A stretch of DNA of 64,000 nt from Streptomyces marispadix (GCF_022524345.1 NZ_JAKWJU010000002.1:6252001-6316000); one strand, 5' to 3'; shown: positions 28,928 to 37,855, counted from the first letter of the stretch. Program-made: numbers and translations. The notes: generated by a model from the sequence alone, not told the origin.

Positions 28928-30177
28928 CCCGACTCGAACGGCGAATCCCGCGACCCAAGGACCTCGCCCCCCTGCTGCGGCTGAAGACCCGGCCAAGGGG
29001 CGCCGTTGAGCGCAGGCTCGCAAGCGCCCATACCATCTGGGACCTGCGCCGCATCGCCCGGCGCCGCACCCCCGCGGGGCCGTTCGACTACACCGACGGC
29101 GCCGCCGACGGCGAGGTCGGAGTGCGCCGGGCCCGGGAGGCCTTCGAGGACCTGGAGTTCCGTCCCGGCGTACTGCGGAACGTCGAGCACGCCGACACCT
29201 CCACGACCGTCCTCGGCCGTACTTCGGCGCTGCCGTTCGGCCTCGCCCCGACCGGATTCACACGCATGATGCACTCCGCCGGCGAACGTGCCGTCGTCGC
29301 GGCCGCCGAGCGGGCCGGCATCCCGTATGCGCTGTCCACGGTGGGCACCACCTCGATCGAGCAGGTCGCCGAGACGGCCCCCTCGGCGCGCAAGTGGTTC
29401 CAGCTCTATCTGTGGAAGGACCGCGACCTCTCCCGCGAGCTGGTGGCCAACGCGAAGGCCGCCGGATACGAGGCGCTGGTCGTCACCGTCGACGTCCCCG
29501 TCAACGGCAACCGCCTGCGTGATCTTCGCAACGGCATGACGATCCCGCCCCAGTTGACGCTCAGAACGTTCCTCGACGCCTCCTACCGCTGGGAGTGGTG
29601 GCTGAACTTCCTCACCACCGAGCCGTACACCTTCGCCTTCGACAAGGGCGGTCACGGTGCGCTCACCGACCTCGTCAGCAAGCTCTACGACCCGACCGTC
29701 ACCTTCGGCGACCTGGAGTGGATAAGGGAGGAGTGGGACGGCCCGATCCTGGTGAAGGGCATCCAGACCGTACGGGACGCGGAAGCCGTCATGGACCACG
29801 GCGCGGACGGCGTGATCGTCTCCAACCACGGCGGGCGCCAGCTCGACCGCGCGCCGGTGCCGCTGCATCTGCTTCCCCGTATCGCCGAGGCGGTGGGGGA
29901 GCGGGGCACCGTCATGCTGGACACCGGGATCATGAACGGAGGCGACATCGTGGCGGCGCTGGCGCTGGGCGCGGACCTCGCGCTCGTGGGCCGTGCGTAT
30001 CTCTACGGCCTGATGGCCGGAGGCGAGGCGGGCGTGGCACGGGCGATCGCCATTCTCGCCGCCGAGGTCGAGCGCACGATGAAGCTGCTCGGAGTCACCG
30101 CTGTCGGCGAACTCGGCCCCGAACACGTGCGGTTGATGACGCGGCGAGGTCCCGTCGCGGTCGACGCCGAGAGCTGA
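28924..30177 (+). CDS. FMN-dependent alpha-hydroxy-acid (L-lactate type) dehydrogenase
   Basis: 417-aa flavoenzyme of the alpha-hydroxy-acid oxidase family. FMN and catalytic motifs: FDYTDGAADGE, FGLAPTGFTRMMH, KWFQLYLWKDR, ILVKGIQT, and the catalytic His/Arg signature SNHGGRQLDRAP, then LDTGIMNGGD. By recollection the protein strongly resembles mycobacterial LldD2, a quinone-linked L-lactate dehydrogenase, more than small soluble oxidases. The ATG overlaps the zinc dehydrogenase stop, so it belongs to the same operon and probably oxidises a hydroxy-acid product there. MftD of the mycofactocin system is a relative, but no mycofactocin peptide or maturase gene is present. Confidence 0.92.
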   Translation: MTRLERRIPRPKDLAPLLRLKTRPRGAVERRLASAHTIWDLRRIARRRTPAGPFDYTDGAADGEVGVRRAREAFEDLEFRPGVLRNVEHADTSTTVLGRTSALPFGLAPTGFTRMMHSAGERAVVAAAERAGIPYALSTVGTTSIEQVAETAPSARKWFQLYLWKDRDLSRELVANAKAAGYEALVVTVDVPVNGNRLRDLRNGMTIPPQLTLRTFLDASYRWEWWLNFLTTEPYTFAFDKGGHGALTDLVSKLYDPTVTFGDLEWIREEWDGPILVKGIQTVRDAEAVMDHGADGVIVSNHGGRQLDRAPVPLHLLPRIAEAVGERGTVMLDTGIMNGGDIVAALALGADLALVGRAYLYGLMAGGEAGVARAIAILAAEVERTMKLLGVTAVGELGPEHVRLMTRRGPVAVDAES

Positions 30178-30564
30178 GCAGGGACGCGGAGGGAGGCGGG
30201 GGAGAGCCGGGAAGCCAGGGGTAGCGCCGGGGCGGCGCCGGAGTGCGGCGGCGACGCGGCCCCGGCCGCTGGTCGGTCGCCCGGTCCGGTCGCCTTCCCC
30301 GCCACGTCCGGCCGTCCGGCCGTCCGCCGACCCCTCGCCGGTCACGGCCGTACGGGTCTGGTGGCGGCCGTCCATCTGTGGAAGCGTGATCGCGACGCCG
30401 CCGACGGGGACAACGCCGCACACCGCACACCGCTCCCGGCACGCGCAGTCCGCGTACTGCTCGCGACTCGCGCCTGCCGACCGCGGTGCCGTGCGGGCGC
30501 GCGCTGCGTCGGGCCGCAGCAGACCGCGCCGCCGAGGCGCACCGCACCAGGAGGAGCAGAACCG
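30178..30564. other. Intergenic region before the pyrimidine-pathway cluster
   Basis: 387 bp, GC-rich, with several short inverted repeats (for example GGCCGTCC repeats near 30310-30325) but no clear promoter and no credible gene. Open frames through it are upstream extensions of the creatininase-family frame with poor protein character. Confidence 0.4.
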
Positions 30565-31299
30565 TTGGACACCCCCGCCCACGCCGCCGTCCGCGTGCTG
30601 CCGACGGAGACGACCGGCGACACGGCTGAGCGCAAGGCCACCGTGGCTCTCCTGCCCGTCGGGAGCTATGAACAGCACGGGCCCTACCTGCCGTTGTCCA
30701 CGGACACGCTCATCGCATGCTCCGTGGCCGAGCGGGTCGCGGCCTCCTACTCGGTGCAGCCGCTGCCGCCGCTGACGTTCTCCTGCTCCCAGGAGCATTC
30801 GGACTGGCCGGGCACGGTCAGCATCACCGCCGCCACCCTCGGCGCGGTCGTCAGGGACATCGCGCACTCGCTGCGCCGCGCGGGCGTGCCCGGGCTGGTC
30901 CTCGTCAACGGCCACGGCGGCAACTACGTACTGCGCAACGTCGTTCAGGAGGCCACCGCCGAGGGGCACCGCATGGCGCTCTTCCCCGTCGCCGCCGACT
31001 GGGACGAGGCCGCCGCGGCGGCCGGAGTCGAGACGCCCGCACGCAGCGACATGCACGCCGGCGAGCTGGAGACCTCGATCCTGATGCACACACGTCCCGA
31101 CTGCGTACGCGAGGGCTACGAGACCGCAGACCACATCAGCGACGACCGCAGGCATCTGCACGCGCTGGGACTGGGCCCGTACACCGGGTCGGGGGTCGTC
31201 GGCAGGCCCTCGCTGGCCCGCGCCGAGAAGGGCGACGCGGTGCTCGCCTCGCTCGCGGACGCCTTCGCCGGTCATCTGCGCGCACTGGAGTCGCGGTGA
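30565..31299 (+). CDS. Creatininase-family hydrolase (candidate FAPy deformylase)
   Basis: 244-aa metal-dependent amidohydrolase. Family metal ligands are visible in SYEQHGPYLPLSTDT (Glu, His, Asp), VNGHGGN and MHAGELETS. The family includes creatininase, the archaeal FAPy deformylase ArfB and MftE. Here the next gene is a RibD-C reductase and a Tyr-to-Leu GTP cyclohydrolase II lies 7 kb away, so an ArfB-like role, removing formate from the formylaminopyrimidine made from GTP, is the best inference. Start is TTG at 30565 with GGAGGA upstream; no ATG or GTG has a comparable ribosome site. Probably cotranscribed with the RibD-C gene. Confidence 0.85.
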   Translation: MDTPAHAAVRVLPTETTGDTAERKATVALLPVGSYEQHGPYLPLSTDTLIACSVAERVAASYSVQPLPPLTFSCSQEHSDWPGTVSITAATLGAVVRDIAHSLRRAGVPGLVLVNGHGGNYVLRNVVQEATAEGHRMALFPVAADWDEAAAAAGVETPARSDMHAGELETSILMHTRPDCVREGYETADHISDDRRHLHALGLGPYTGSGVVGRPSLARAEKGDAVLASLADAFAGHLRALESR

Positions 31300-31456
31300 C
31301 CCCGGGGGCCGGCACACACCGGCATCCGACGGCGCCGCCGAGTCCGCCGCGCTGAGCGGCGACGCCGCCTGGGAGAGGCTGCTTCGCCTGCGTAGGCCGG
31401 AAGAGGCCGCGCAGGCGGGGCTCGTCAGGGACGAACACGGGCCCTGGCGCTGGTCC

Positions 31457-32236
31457 GTGCCCGCCTCGGCCGAGGCACAGACCCTGGCCTCGCTCTACGT
31501 CCCGCTCTGCCTCGGCGGCCCCGACTTCGCCTTCGCCCAGCTCGGCCAGAGCATCGACGGCTTCATCGCCACCCGCACCGGCCACTCCAACTACGTCACC
31601 GGCGAGGAGGACCGTCTCCATCTGCACCGGCTGCGCGCCCTGGCGGACGCCGTCCTCGTCGGGGCGGGCACCACGGTCGCCGACGACCCGCAGCTCACCG
31701 TGCGTGCCTGTGCCGGTGCCAACCCCGTACGTGTGGTGCTCGACCCCCGCGGCAGAGCCGGACGCGACAGGCCCGGGGCGAAGCTCTTCACCGACGGCAA
31801 GGCCCCCACGCTGCGGCTCGTGGGCGGCGACGGCGGCCCGGGCGCGGGCGCGGACGAGGGCGCGGGCGCGGCGGCGACACCGCCGACGGCGGGCGGCGGC
31901 ACGGGCCCCCACGGCGAAGAGGTCGTCGAACTCCCGTGCGGCGAAGCCGGATTCGAGCCCCGGCTAGTACTGGAGACCCTCGCCCGCCGCGGCCTTCGCC
32001 GGGTACTTGTGGAGGGCGGCGGCGCGACGGTGTCCGGGTTCCTCCGGGCGGAAGTGCTGCACCGGCTGTACGTCACGGTCGCGCCGGTTCTCCTCGGAGA
32101 CGGCGTACCCGGGCTGCGCTTCCCAGGGCCCGTAAGGATGGGGGAGGCCCTGTGGCCCAAGTCCCGCGCCTTCCCCCTCGGCACGGACATGCTCTTCGAA
32201 CTCGACCTCCTCGACCGCGCCGGCGGCCCTGCGTGA
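31457..32236 (+). CDS. RibD C-terminal-domain reductase
   Basis: 259 aa as called. NADPH-dependent reductase domain of the RibD-C/archaeal ArfC (RIB7) family, which reduces ribosylaminopyrimidine to ribitylaminopyrimidine. Motifs: AQLGQSIDGFIAT, DAVLVGAGTTVADDPQLTVR, VRVVLDPRGR, RVLVEGGGATVSGFL and VTVAPVLLGDGVPGL. No deaminase domain. A Gly/Ala/Pro low-complexity loop (about residues 124-150) interrupts the core. Start problem: GTG 31457 lacks a ribosome site, and homologous-looking sequence (ERLLRLRRPEEAAQ) continues upstream in the same frame, while the natural overlapping start GTGA at 31296 is one frame off. A 5' indel is likely. Its last 273 bp are antisense to the flippase-like gene. 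Confidence 0.85.
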   Translation: MPASAEAQTLASLYVPLCLGGPDFAFAQLGQSIDGFIATRTGHSNYVTGEEDRLHLHRLRALADAVLVGAGTTVADDPQLTVRACAGANPVRVVLDPRGRAGRDRPGAKLFTDGKAPTLRLVGGDGGPGAGADEGAGAAATPPTAGGGTGPHGEEVVELPCGEAGFEPRLVLETLARRGLRRVLVEGGGATVSGFLRAEVLHRLYVTVAPVLLGDGVPGLRFPGPVRMGEALWPKSRAFPLGTDMLFELDLLDRAGGPA

Positions 32237-33310
32237 ACGCCGCGCCGCGAGCAGCCGGAAGACCAGTACGGCCGCTCCCGGCAGGCTGGACAGCAGCGCC
32301 AGCGCACCGTAGACCACCGCGGAGGCCAGGCCCTGCGCGGCGCCGAGCCCAGCGGCGCCGAAGGCCAGAGCGCACATGCCCTCACGGGGGCCCCACCCGC
32401 CGACGTTGACGGGCAGCGCCATCACCAGCAGCGCCATCAGCAGCGGCGCGACCAGCGCATCGAGCGGCGCCGAGGAACCGGCCACGCGCGCCGAGGCCAC
32501 GAAGAGCCCCAGATGACCGCAGAGAGCGAGCACCGAGAAGGCCAGCACCGCGGGAAGGCTGTCGCGTGCGAACAGCGCGGCACGTGCGTCCACGAGGAAC
32601 ACCCCGAGGTCGCGGCGCCACTTCGCGGAGCGGCCACCGCGTCCCGCGAGCAGCGCACCGGCGACCGCGGCCACCGCGCACAGCACCAACGCGGCGGTCG
32701 CGAGCGGCACTTCGAGGGCGTCCAGCACCGGCAGCGGCGGAGTCGCGACCAGAAGCACCCCGACGCCCGCGGCGACGATCACGGCCTGGCCCGCGGTGCG
32801 TTCGAGTATCACCGCGCGCACGCCGCGGCCCACGTCGCCTGCCTCACGCCCGTTGCGCACCGCGCGGTGCACATCGCCCAGCACGCCCGAGGGCAGCGTC
32901 GCGTTGAGGAACAGCGCCTGGTAGTAGTCGGCGACGGCCGTCCCCAGCGGCAGCCGTATGCCGAGCTTCCCCGCCACCACACGCCACCGCCATGCGCTCA
33001 GCACGGTGGCGGGAACGCTGAAGGCGAAGGTCAGCAGCACCGCCTCCGCGTCGATACGGCCAAGTGCCCCCAGCAGCGCGGAAGTTCCCAGCCGGTGCAC
33101 CACCACGCCGAGAATGAGCAGGGCCACCGGCACGCGCAGGCGCCGCCACAGCGCGCCCTTCGCACCGCCCTTCCCCCGGCCGCCCGAGCCGCCGCATTCC
33201 GTCGTGGATTCGGCGGCGGCTTCCGTACGGGCCCCCGCGCCGGTCTCCGTACCGTCGTCCAGGCGGTCCGCCGTACGGTCTTCCGCACGGGCCGCCGTAT
33301 GCCCGCTCAT
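31964..33310 (-). CDS. LPG-synthase-TM/flippase-like integral membrane protein
   Basis: 448 aa. After a hydrophilic N-terminal stretch of about 50 residues, roughly eight hydrophobic segments follow (residues about 53-350) with the family marks LSAWRWRVVAGKLG, ALFLNATLPSGVLGDVHRAVRNG and LPVNVGGWGPREG, as in the UPF0104/AglD-like family found with lipid-linked glycosylation. It probably moves or modifies a lipid-linked intermediate. ATG at 33310 overlaps the methyltransferase stop (ATGA). The last 91 residues are read antisense through the 3' part of the RibD-C gene and look non-conserved, so the functional protein probably ends near 32240. Fourth gene of the PTPS-GT-methyltransferase unit. 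Confidence 0.82.
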   Translation of the reverse strand: MSGHTAARAEDRTADRLDDGTETGAGARTEAAAESTTECGGSGGRGKGGAKGALWRRLRVPVALLILGVVVHRLGTSALLGALGRIDAEAVLLTFAFSVPATVLSAWRWRVVAGKLGIRLPLGTAVADYYQALFLNATLPSGVLGDVHRAVRNGREAGDVGRGVRAVILERTAGQAVIVAAGVGVLLVATPPLPVLDALEVPLATAALVLCAVAAVAGALLAGRGGRSAKWRRDLGVFLVDARAALFARDSLPAVLAFSVLALCGHLGLFVASARVAGSSAPLDALVAPLLMALLVMALPVNVGGWGPREGMCALAFGAAGLGAAQGLASAVVYGALALLSSLPGAAVLVFRLLAARRSRRAAGAVEEVEFEEHVRAEGEGAGLGPQGLPHPYGPWEAQPGYAVSEENRRDRDVQPVQHFRPEEPGHRRAAALHKYPAKAAAGEGLQY

Positions 33311-34170
33311 GCCGGAACGTTCCCCGCCGGGCCTCCGGGCAGCGCCAGCAGATCGCGGTGGTGAACCACGGCCCGCAGCGCGCCCGCATCGCAGGCGTCG
33401 AGTCTGCGGCGCAGATACTCCTCGCTCGCCGCCTCCAGCGACGGCTCCTGCGCACATGCCGCCGCCACCCAGCCCAGCAGCCACTGCGCGGTCAGCGCAC
33501 GGTCGGCGGGGCCCAACTGCCAGGGGGTGGAACGGGTGTGGACCGTGGCGCCGTTGCGTTCGAAGGCGGCCGTCGCGGCCTCGACCGCGTCCGGGCCGAG
33601 CAGCCTCCGGCCGCCGTCGGTGCGCCGCTGGTGTGCGTTGAACGCGGCCGTGAACTCCTCGTCCAGCGGATCGTGCGGATCGATCTCGACGCGTCCCTCG
33701 ACCGAGAGCGCGAGCAGCACCGCACAGCCCGCCTGTGCGCAGGCAGCCGCGAGCGCCTCCACCTCGTCCGCCGTCAGCAGATCGAGCAGCGCGGACGCCG
33801 TCACCAGTGAGGTACCGGCGAGGTCGTCGGCGGTCAGCCGTGTGATGTCCCGCTGCTGCGGCACCACTTCGAGCCGTCCGCCGTCGGCGGACTCCCGCGG
33901 CATGCGGGCCGCGATGTTCTCCAGCAGCGTCGGGTCGCGGTCGTACATGAACCAGCGCTGCGGACCGTTGAGACGGGAGGCCAGCCAGCGCCCCATCGAG
34001 CCCGTTCCGCACCCCAGGTCCTGGACCGTCAGCGGGCCGCCTGACGCGGCGGCCTCCGCCAGGAAGCCTTCGAGGGGGCCGAGAAGCTGCTCCGCGCGGG
34101 CGCGGGCGTCCGCGTCCTCACGCAGCGCGAGCCACTCGGGGGCGTAGCGGGGCGAGCCGACAGTGTTCAA
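33307..34170 (-). CDS. SAM-dependent methyltransferase
   Basis: 287-aa class I methyltransferase. Motif I VQDLGCGTGSMGRWL, acidic strand-2 region FMYDRDPTLLENI, and motif IV-like region SLVTASALLDLLT, where a tyrosine or proline signature is replaced. Start is TTG at 34170 with GGAG seven bases upstream. It sits 11 bp after the glycosyltransferase gene and overlaps the flippase-like gene by 4 bp, so it is part of one transcript. The methyl acceptor is unknown; context suggests a sugar or pyrimidine-derived metabolite. Confidence 0.85.
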   Translation of the reverse strand: MNTVGSPRYAPEWLALREDADARARAEQLLGPLEGFLAEAAASGGPLTVQDLGCGTGSMGRWLASRLNGPQRWFMYDRDPTLLENIAARMPRESADGGRLEVVPQQRDITRLTADDLAGTSLVTASALLDLLTADEVEALAAACAQAGCAVLLALSVEGRVEIDPHDPLDEEFTAAFNAHQRRTDGGRRLLGPDAVEAATAAFERNGATVHTRSTPWQLGPADRALTAQWLLGWVAAACAQEPSLEAASEEYLRRRLDACDAGALRAVVHHRDLLALPGGPAGNVPA

Positions 34171-34181
34171 GCGCTACTCCG

Positions 34182-35306
34182 TTATTCGAGCCGGAGCCGC
34201 TCCAGCACTCCGGCCATCTGACGAGAGCTTTCGGCCCAACCCTGCAACTCTGTGCGGCGCCCGTGTGCGGATGTTGTCAGATGCGAACGAATTCCTGAAT
34301 CTGTGAGCCATCTGTGCAGCGCAGCCGCTAGAGCTGCGACGTTTCCAGGTGGCACCAGAATGCCCGGAATGGTCCCGTCGGGTGCCGTGCCCACGGTGTG
34401 GGGGACGGCGCCCGCGTCCGTCGCGAGCACCGGCAGGCCCCGGGCGAGCGCCTCGGTGAGGACCATGCCGTAGGTCTCGGTGTGGGACGCCAGCACGAAG
34501 AGGTCCGCCGCGTCGTACGCGGCGGCAAGGCTCCCGCCCTCCTTCGCGCCGGTGATCCGCACGCGCTCGCCCAGCCCGTGCTCCTCGACACGGCGCCGCA
34601 GATCCGCCACGAACCTGGGGGCACGGTCGAGCGGACCGGTCAGCTCACATGTGAAATCGAGGCCGGGCTCCAGCCGGGAGAGGGCGTCGACGAGCACGTC
34701 CTGCCCCTTTCGGGGTGTGAGCGCCGCGACGCACAGCAGCCGTGAGGCCCCGTCGGTGCCGTGTGCGAGCGGAGCCGGGTCGGTGCCCGGCAGCACGGAG
34801 TGGACGCGCGTCCCGTCCAGCCCGTGCCGCACGGTGACCTCATGTGCCGCCCAGTCGCTGGTGACGACGACGGCGGCGGCCGCGTGCAACGTCCGCCGCT
34901 CCAGCCGCTCCAGCTCCGCCGCCTCGGCCGGGTCCAGACCCGTCTCGTCGGCGAGGGGCAGATGCACCAGCACCGCGAGGCGCAGCCGCCGGGCCTGCGG
35001 CACCACTACGTCCGGAACTCCGCACGCCACCAGCCCGTCGACGAGCACGGCCGCACCGTCGGGCAGACCGCCCAGCACGGCGGCGAGTTCATCGCACGCC
35101 GCCGGGCCGGGACGCGGCCACGCCCCGGGGACGGCCGTCTCCCGCACCGGAGTGCCCGCCGCGCTCATCTCGCGGCACACCCTGCGGTCGTAGGCGTTGC
35201 CGCCGCTGACGGAGCGCGGATCGTGGACGTCCCCGGGCATCACCACATGGACGGGCGGCGCGGGCGTCACGCCGCCCGCGCGCCCGGCGCCGCCCGCACC
35301 GCTCAC
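34182..35306 (-). CDS. GT4-family glycosyltransferase
   Basis: 374-aa GT-B retaining glycosyltransferase. N-terminal acceptor-domain start [22 protein letters not shown]-terminal donor domain with [40 protein letters not shown] and the EX7E-type site [19 protein letters not shown]. Start GTG at 35306 overlaps the PTPS stop as GTGA, the typical coupling overlap; an upstream TTG at 35330 is rejected. It is the second gene of the minus-strand unit PTPS, GT4, methyltransferase, flippase-like, so it probably glycosylates the metabolite built from GTP. Sugar donor unknown. Confidence 0.88.
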   Translation of the reverse strand: MSGAGGAGRAGGVTPAPPVHVVMPGDVHDPRSVSGGNAYDRRVCREMSAAGTPVRETAVPGAWPRPGPAACDELAAVLGGLPDGAAVLVDGLVACGVPDVVVPQARRLRLAVLVHLPLADETGLDPAEAAELERLERRTLHAAAAVVVTSDWAAHEVTVRHGLDGTRVHSVLPGTDPAPLAHGTDGASRLLCVAALTPRKGQDVLVDALSRLEPGLDFTCELTGPLDRAPRFVADLRRRVEEHGLGERVRITGAKEGGSLAAAYDAADLFVLASHTETYGMVLTEALARGLPVLATDAGAVPHTVGTAPDGTIPGILVPPGNVAALAAALHRWLTDSGIRSHLTTSAHGRRTELQGWAESSRQMAGVLERLRLE

Positions 35307-35701
35307 AGCGCTCGCTCGTAGCTCGCCCAAGCGACATGCGATTCGTGCAGGGTCACCGTGATGCCCTCCAGGCCGCGGGCGTTCTCACCCAGTGCGCCCT
35401 CGTGCACGCGCTCGGCGAGGCGGTCGGCGACGAACCTCGCGAGCATCTCCGTGGAGGTGTTGACCCCCTCGAAGGCCGGTTCGTCGTCGAGATTGCGGTA
35501 GTTGAGGCCCGCCAGCACGTCCTTGAGTTCCTGGGTTGCGGCGCCGATGTCCACGACGATGCCGTCGGCGTCGAGTTCGCGCCGGCGAAAGGCGGCGTCG
35601 ACGACGAACGTCGCGCCGTGCAGGCGCTGCGCCGGGCCGAAGACGTCACCGCGGAAGCTGTGGGCGATCATCATGTGGTCACGAACGGTGATGCTGTACA
35701 T
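35303..35701 (-). CDS. Divergent 6-pyruvoyl-tetrahydropterin synthase/QueD homologue
   Basis: 132 aa, T-fold enzyme of the PTPS/QueD family by length and by [23 protein letters not shown] and the substrate-anchoring Glu in LHESHVAW. Key changes by alignment to E. coli QueD from memory: catalytic Cys27 is Ala24, zinc ligand His33 is Ala30, and the Asp70/His71 pair is Asn/Tyr. His14 and His28 remain. The normal pterin or carboxy-tetrahydropterin reaction therefore looks impossible, and a new reaction on a GTP-derived pyrimidine or pterin is inferred. ATG is preceded by GAGAGAAAGTGAG. First gene of a four-gene unit. Confidence 0.85.
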   Translation of the reverse strand: MYSITVRDHMMIAHSFRGDVFGPAQRLHGATFVVDAAFRRRELDADGIVVDIGAATQELKDVLAGLNYRNLDDEPAFEGVNTSTEMLARFVADRLAERVHEGALGENARGLEGITVTLHESHVAWASYERAL

Positions 35702-35886
35702 CGGCTCACTTTCTCTCTACGGGTCCTGCTGCGGGTTCCGCCGCGAAATCGGCCGCGGACCCCCATGGGCCCACTGCGGATTCCACTGCGGCATTCCGGG
35801 ACGGACGGTGCCGCCCGGCGGCCTGTCGCGAGTCGTTGCGGGGATCGTCCGGCTCGCCGGGCGGGTCCGGCCCGGCGGGTGCGCGC

Positions 35887-36903
35887 TCAGCGGGCCGCCG
35901 TGCCCGCGCCGTCGCCGGTGTGCTCGTCGTCGTAGGCGATGAGGTGGCACAGCGCGGGCAGTTCGCCGGACGCGATGCGCGACATCACCTCAGGCAGTTC
36001 GCCGAAGCGCGACTCCCCGGTGATCAGCGTCTCCAGTGCGGGGTCGGCGAGCAGCCCGAGCGCGAGCGCCATACGGTCGGAGAACGTACGGCGCGCACGC
36101 ATCGCCGGTGGCAGCCCGCCGACCTGGCTTCCGGCCAGCGTCAGACGACGTGAGTGGAAGGCCTCGCCCAGCGGGACGCTGATCCGCCGGTCGCCGTACC
36201 AGCTCAGTTCGACGATCTTCCCGTCGGGCGCGGCCAGTTGGAGCGACCTCGTCAGGCCCTCCTGCGAGGCGCTGGCGTGCACGACGACGTCGCACTCCCC
36301 GGTGGCGTCCTCCGGCAGCGCGAAGGGCACGCCCAGTGCCTCGGCGACCGCGGCACGGTCCGGGTCGGCGTCGATCAACTCCACGCGTGCGGCCGGGAAA
36401 CGCGAGAGCACCGACGCCACACAGGAGCCCACCATGCCCGCGCCGATCACGGCGATCCGGTCGCCGAGCGCGGGGGCGGCGTCCCACACGGCGTTCACCG
36501 CGGTCTCCACCGTCCCCGCGAGCACCGCACGCCGCGCGGGGACCTCGACGGGCACCGGTGTCACGGCGTCCGCGGGCACCACGTAGCGGGTCTGATGCGG
36601 GTAGAGGCAGAAGACGGTACGGCCCACGAGATCCGGGTCGTCGCCCTCTTCGACGACGCCCACATTGAGATAGCCGTACTTCACCGGGCCCGGGAAATCG
36701 CCCTCCTGGAAGGGCGCCCGCATCACCTCGTGCTGGCTTTCCGGTACACGCCCGCCGAAGACGAGCGTTTCCGTTCCGCGGCTTACGCCCGAATACAGCG
36801 TGCGGACGAGGACTTCGCCCGGCTCGGGAGAGCGCAGTGAGAGGGGCCGAATCTCGCCAGAACCGGGGGAGCGCAGCCAGTAGGCGAGAGCGGTGCGCTC
36901 CAT
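35887..36903 (-). CDS. Zinc-less medium-chain dehydrogenase (BchC-like)
   Basis: 338-aa MDR oxidoreductase. The N-terminal region keeps the GroES-like fold (LYSGVSRGTETLVFGGRVP) but no catalytic zinc cysteine is visible; the nucleotide-binding loop is AVIGAGMVGSCVASV and strand 2 ends ELIDAD, suggesting NAD(H). The SGVSRGTE segment recalls BchC, a bacteriochlorophyllide dehydrogenase. It lies 185 bp downstream of its divergent promoter partner and upstream of the PTPS gene on the same strand. Probably oxidises an alcohol in the same biosynthetic route; substrate unknown. Confidence 0.85.
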   Translation of the reverse strand: MERTALAYWLRSPGSGEIRPLSLRSPEPGEVLVRTLYSGVSRGTETLVFGGRVPESQHEVMRAPFQEGDFPGPVKYGYLNVGVVEEGDDPDLVGRTVFCLYPHQTRYVVPADAVTPVPVEVPARRAVLAGTVETAVNAVWDAAPALGDRIAVIGAGMVGSCVASVLSRFPAARVELIDADPDRAAVAEALGVPFALPEDATGECDVVVHASASQEGLTRSLQLAAPDGKIVELSWYGDRRISVPLGEAFHSRRLTLAGSQVGGLPPAMRARRTFSDRMALALGLLADPALETLITGESRFGELPEVMSRIASGELPALCHLIAYDDEHTGDGAGTAAR

Positions 36904-37010
36904 CTATGTGTCCTCCAGGTATGACGACAACTGCTAAGCCTTCACATCTCGGAGGCCACTCGTACCATAATCAGCCCCCTTCGACTCCGCCATATGCACC
37001 AGGAGGCGTG

Positions 37011-37802
37011 ATGAGCAGCCAGCACAGGCAGGTCAGGCGGGCCACGGACCAGTTGAAACTCCAGACGGCGATCGGAATGGCCGGGCAGCTTCTGCTCCTG
37101 GGAATCCTGTGGGGCGTCACCGGCCTCGGACCGGTGGGCTGGGTGGTGGGGGCGGCATGCGGCGCGGCCGTCTGCTTCTTCCTGCTGCGGTCGGGCAAGT
37201 CGGCCCTCGGGCCCGCGGACCTCGTCACGTTGAGCAGAGCCGTACTCGCGGGCGGCACGGCCGCGCTCGTCGCCGACCAGGGGCGGGACGCCTCCCTCGT
37301 GGTGGTCGCGGTCGTGGCCAGCTCGGCGCTGGTGCTCGACGCCGTCGACGGGCTGGTGGCCCGCCGCACCGGGACGGCCTCCGCGCTCGGTGCGCGCTTC
37401 GACATGGAGGTCGACGCGTTCCTGATACTGGTGCTCAGCGCCTTCGTCGGCCTGTTCGTCGGGATGTGGGTGCTGGCGATCGGCGCCATACGGTACGCAT
37501 TCGTCGCCGCTCAGCAGGTACTGCCGTGGCTGCGGGGGCCGCTGCCGCCGAGCCGCGCCCGCAAGACGGTCGCGGCGGTGCAGGGCATCGCTCTGGTGGT
37601 GGCCGGATCCGGACTGGTGCCGGGGCCGGTCGCGGTATTCGTTGCGGGTGGTGCGCTCGCCGCGCTCGTGTGGTCCTTCGGGCGCGACATCGCCTGGCTC
37701 TGGCACGTACGCACGCTGCCGGTGATCGCCGAAGGCGCCCTGGAACTGGCGGTGGTGCAACCCGGCTCGGGCTCGCCCGCGGCCGGCGGGAACCAGGGAT
37801 GA
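37011..37802 (+). CDS. CDP-alcohol phosphatidyltransferase-family protein
   Basis: 263-aa integral membrane enzyme that joins a CDP-activated alcohol to an acceptor hydroxyl. The full family signature D-G-x2-A-R-x8-G-x3-D-x3-D is present (DGLVARR... then GARFDMEVD) at about residues 105-127, so catalysis should be intact. About five hydrophobic segments. ATG has AGGAGG four bases upstream; upstream in-frame extension into the divergent promoter is rejected. It is divergent from the zinc-less dehydrogenase and followed by GTP cyclohydrolase II. In this cluster it may place a phospho-linked head group on a lipid or on inositol-like alcohol; the partner is unknown. Confidence 0.9.
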   Translation: MSSQHRQVRRATDQLKLQTAIGMAGQLLLLGILWGVTGLGPVGWVVGAACGAAVCFFLLRSGKSALGPADLVTLSRAVLAGGTAALVADQGRDASLVVVAVVASSALVLDAVDGLVARRTGTASALGARFDMEVDAFLILVLSAFVGLFVGMWVLAIGAIRYAFVAAQQVLPWLRGPLPPSRARKTVAAVQGIALVVAGSGLVPGPVAVFVAGGALAALVWSFGRDIAWLWHVRTLPVIAEGALELAVVQPGSGSPAAGGNQG

Positions 37803-37855
37803 GCGCCGTGACGGGCGGCGAAATGCCCGGGAAACCGCACAATCCCACCGGGTCC

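Noticed and set aside
28924..31299. Mycofactocin (MftD/MftE) genes
   Set aside because: The FMN dehydrogenase and creatininase-family protein are relatives of MftD and MftE, but no MftA peptide, MftB or MftC maturase is near, and the creatininase gene is better explained by its RibD-C neighbour.
25980..31317. Two very long minus-strand open frames (about 695 and 1082 codons)
   Set aside because: They are antisense to well-conserved plus-strand enzymes, have Arg/His/Gly-rich composition without any family motif, and arise from the lack of stop codons in GC-rich DNA.
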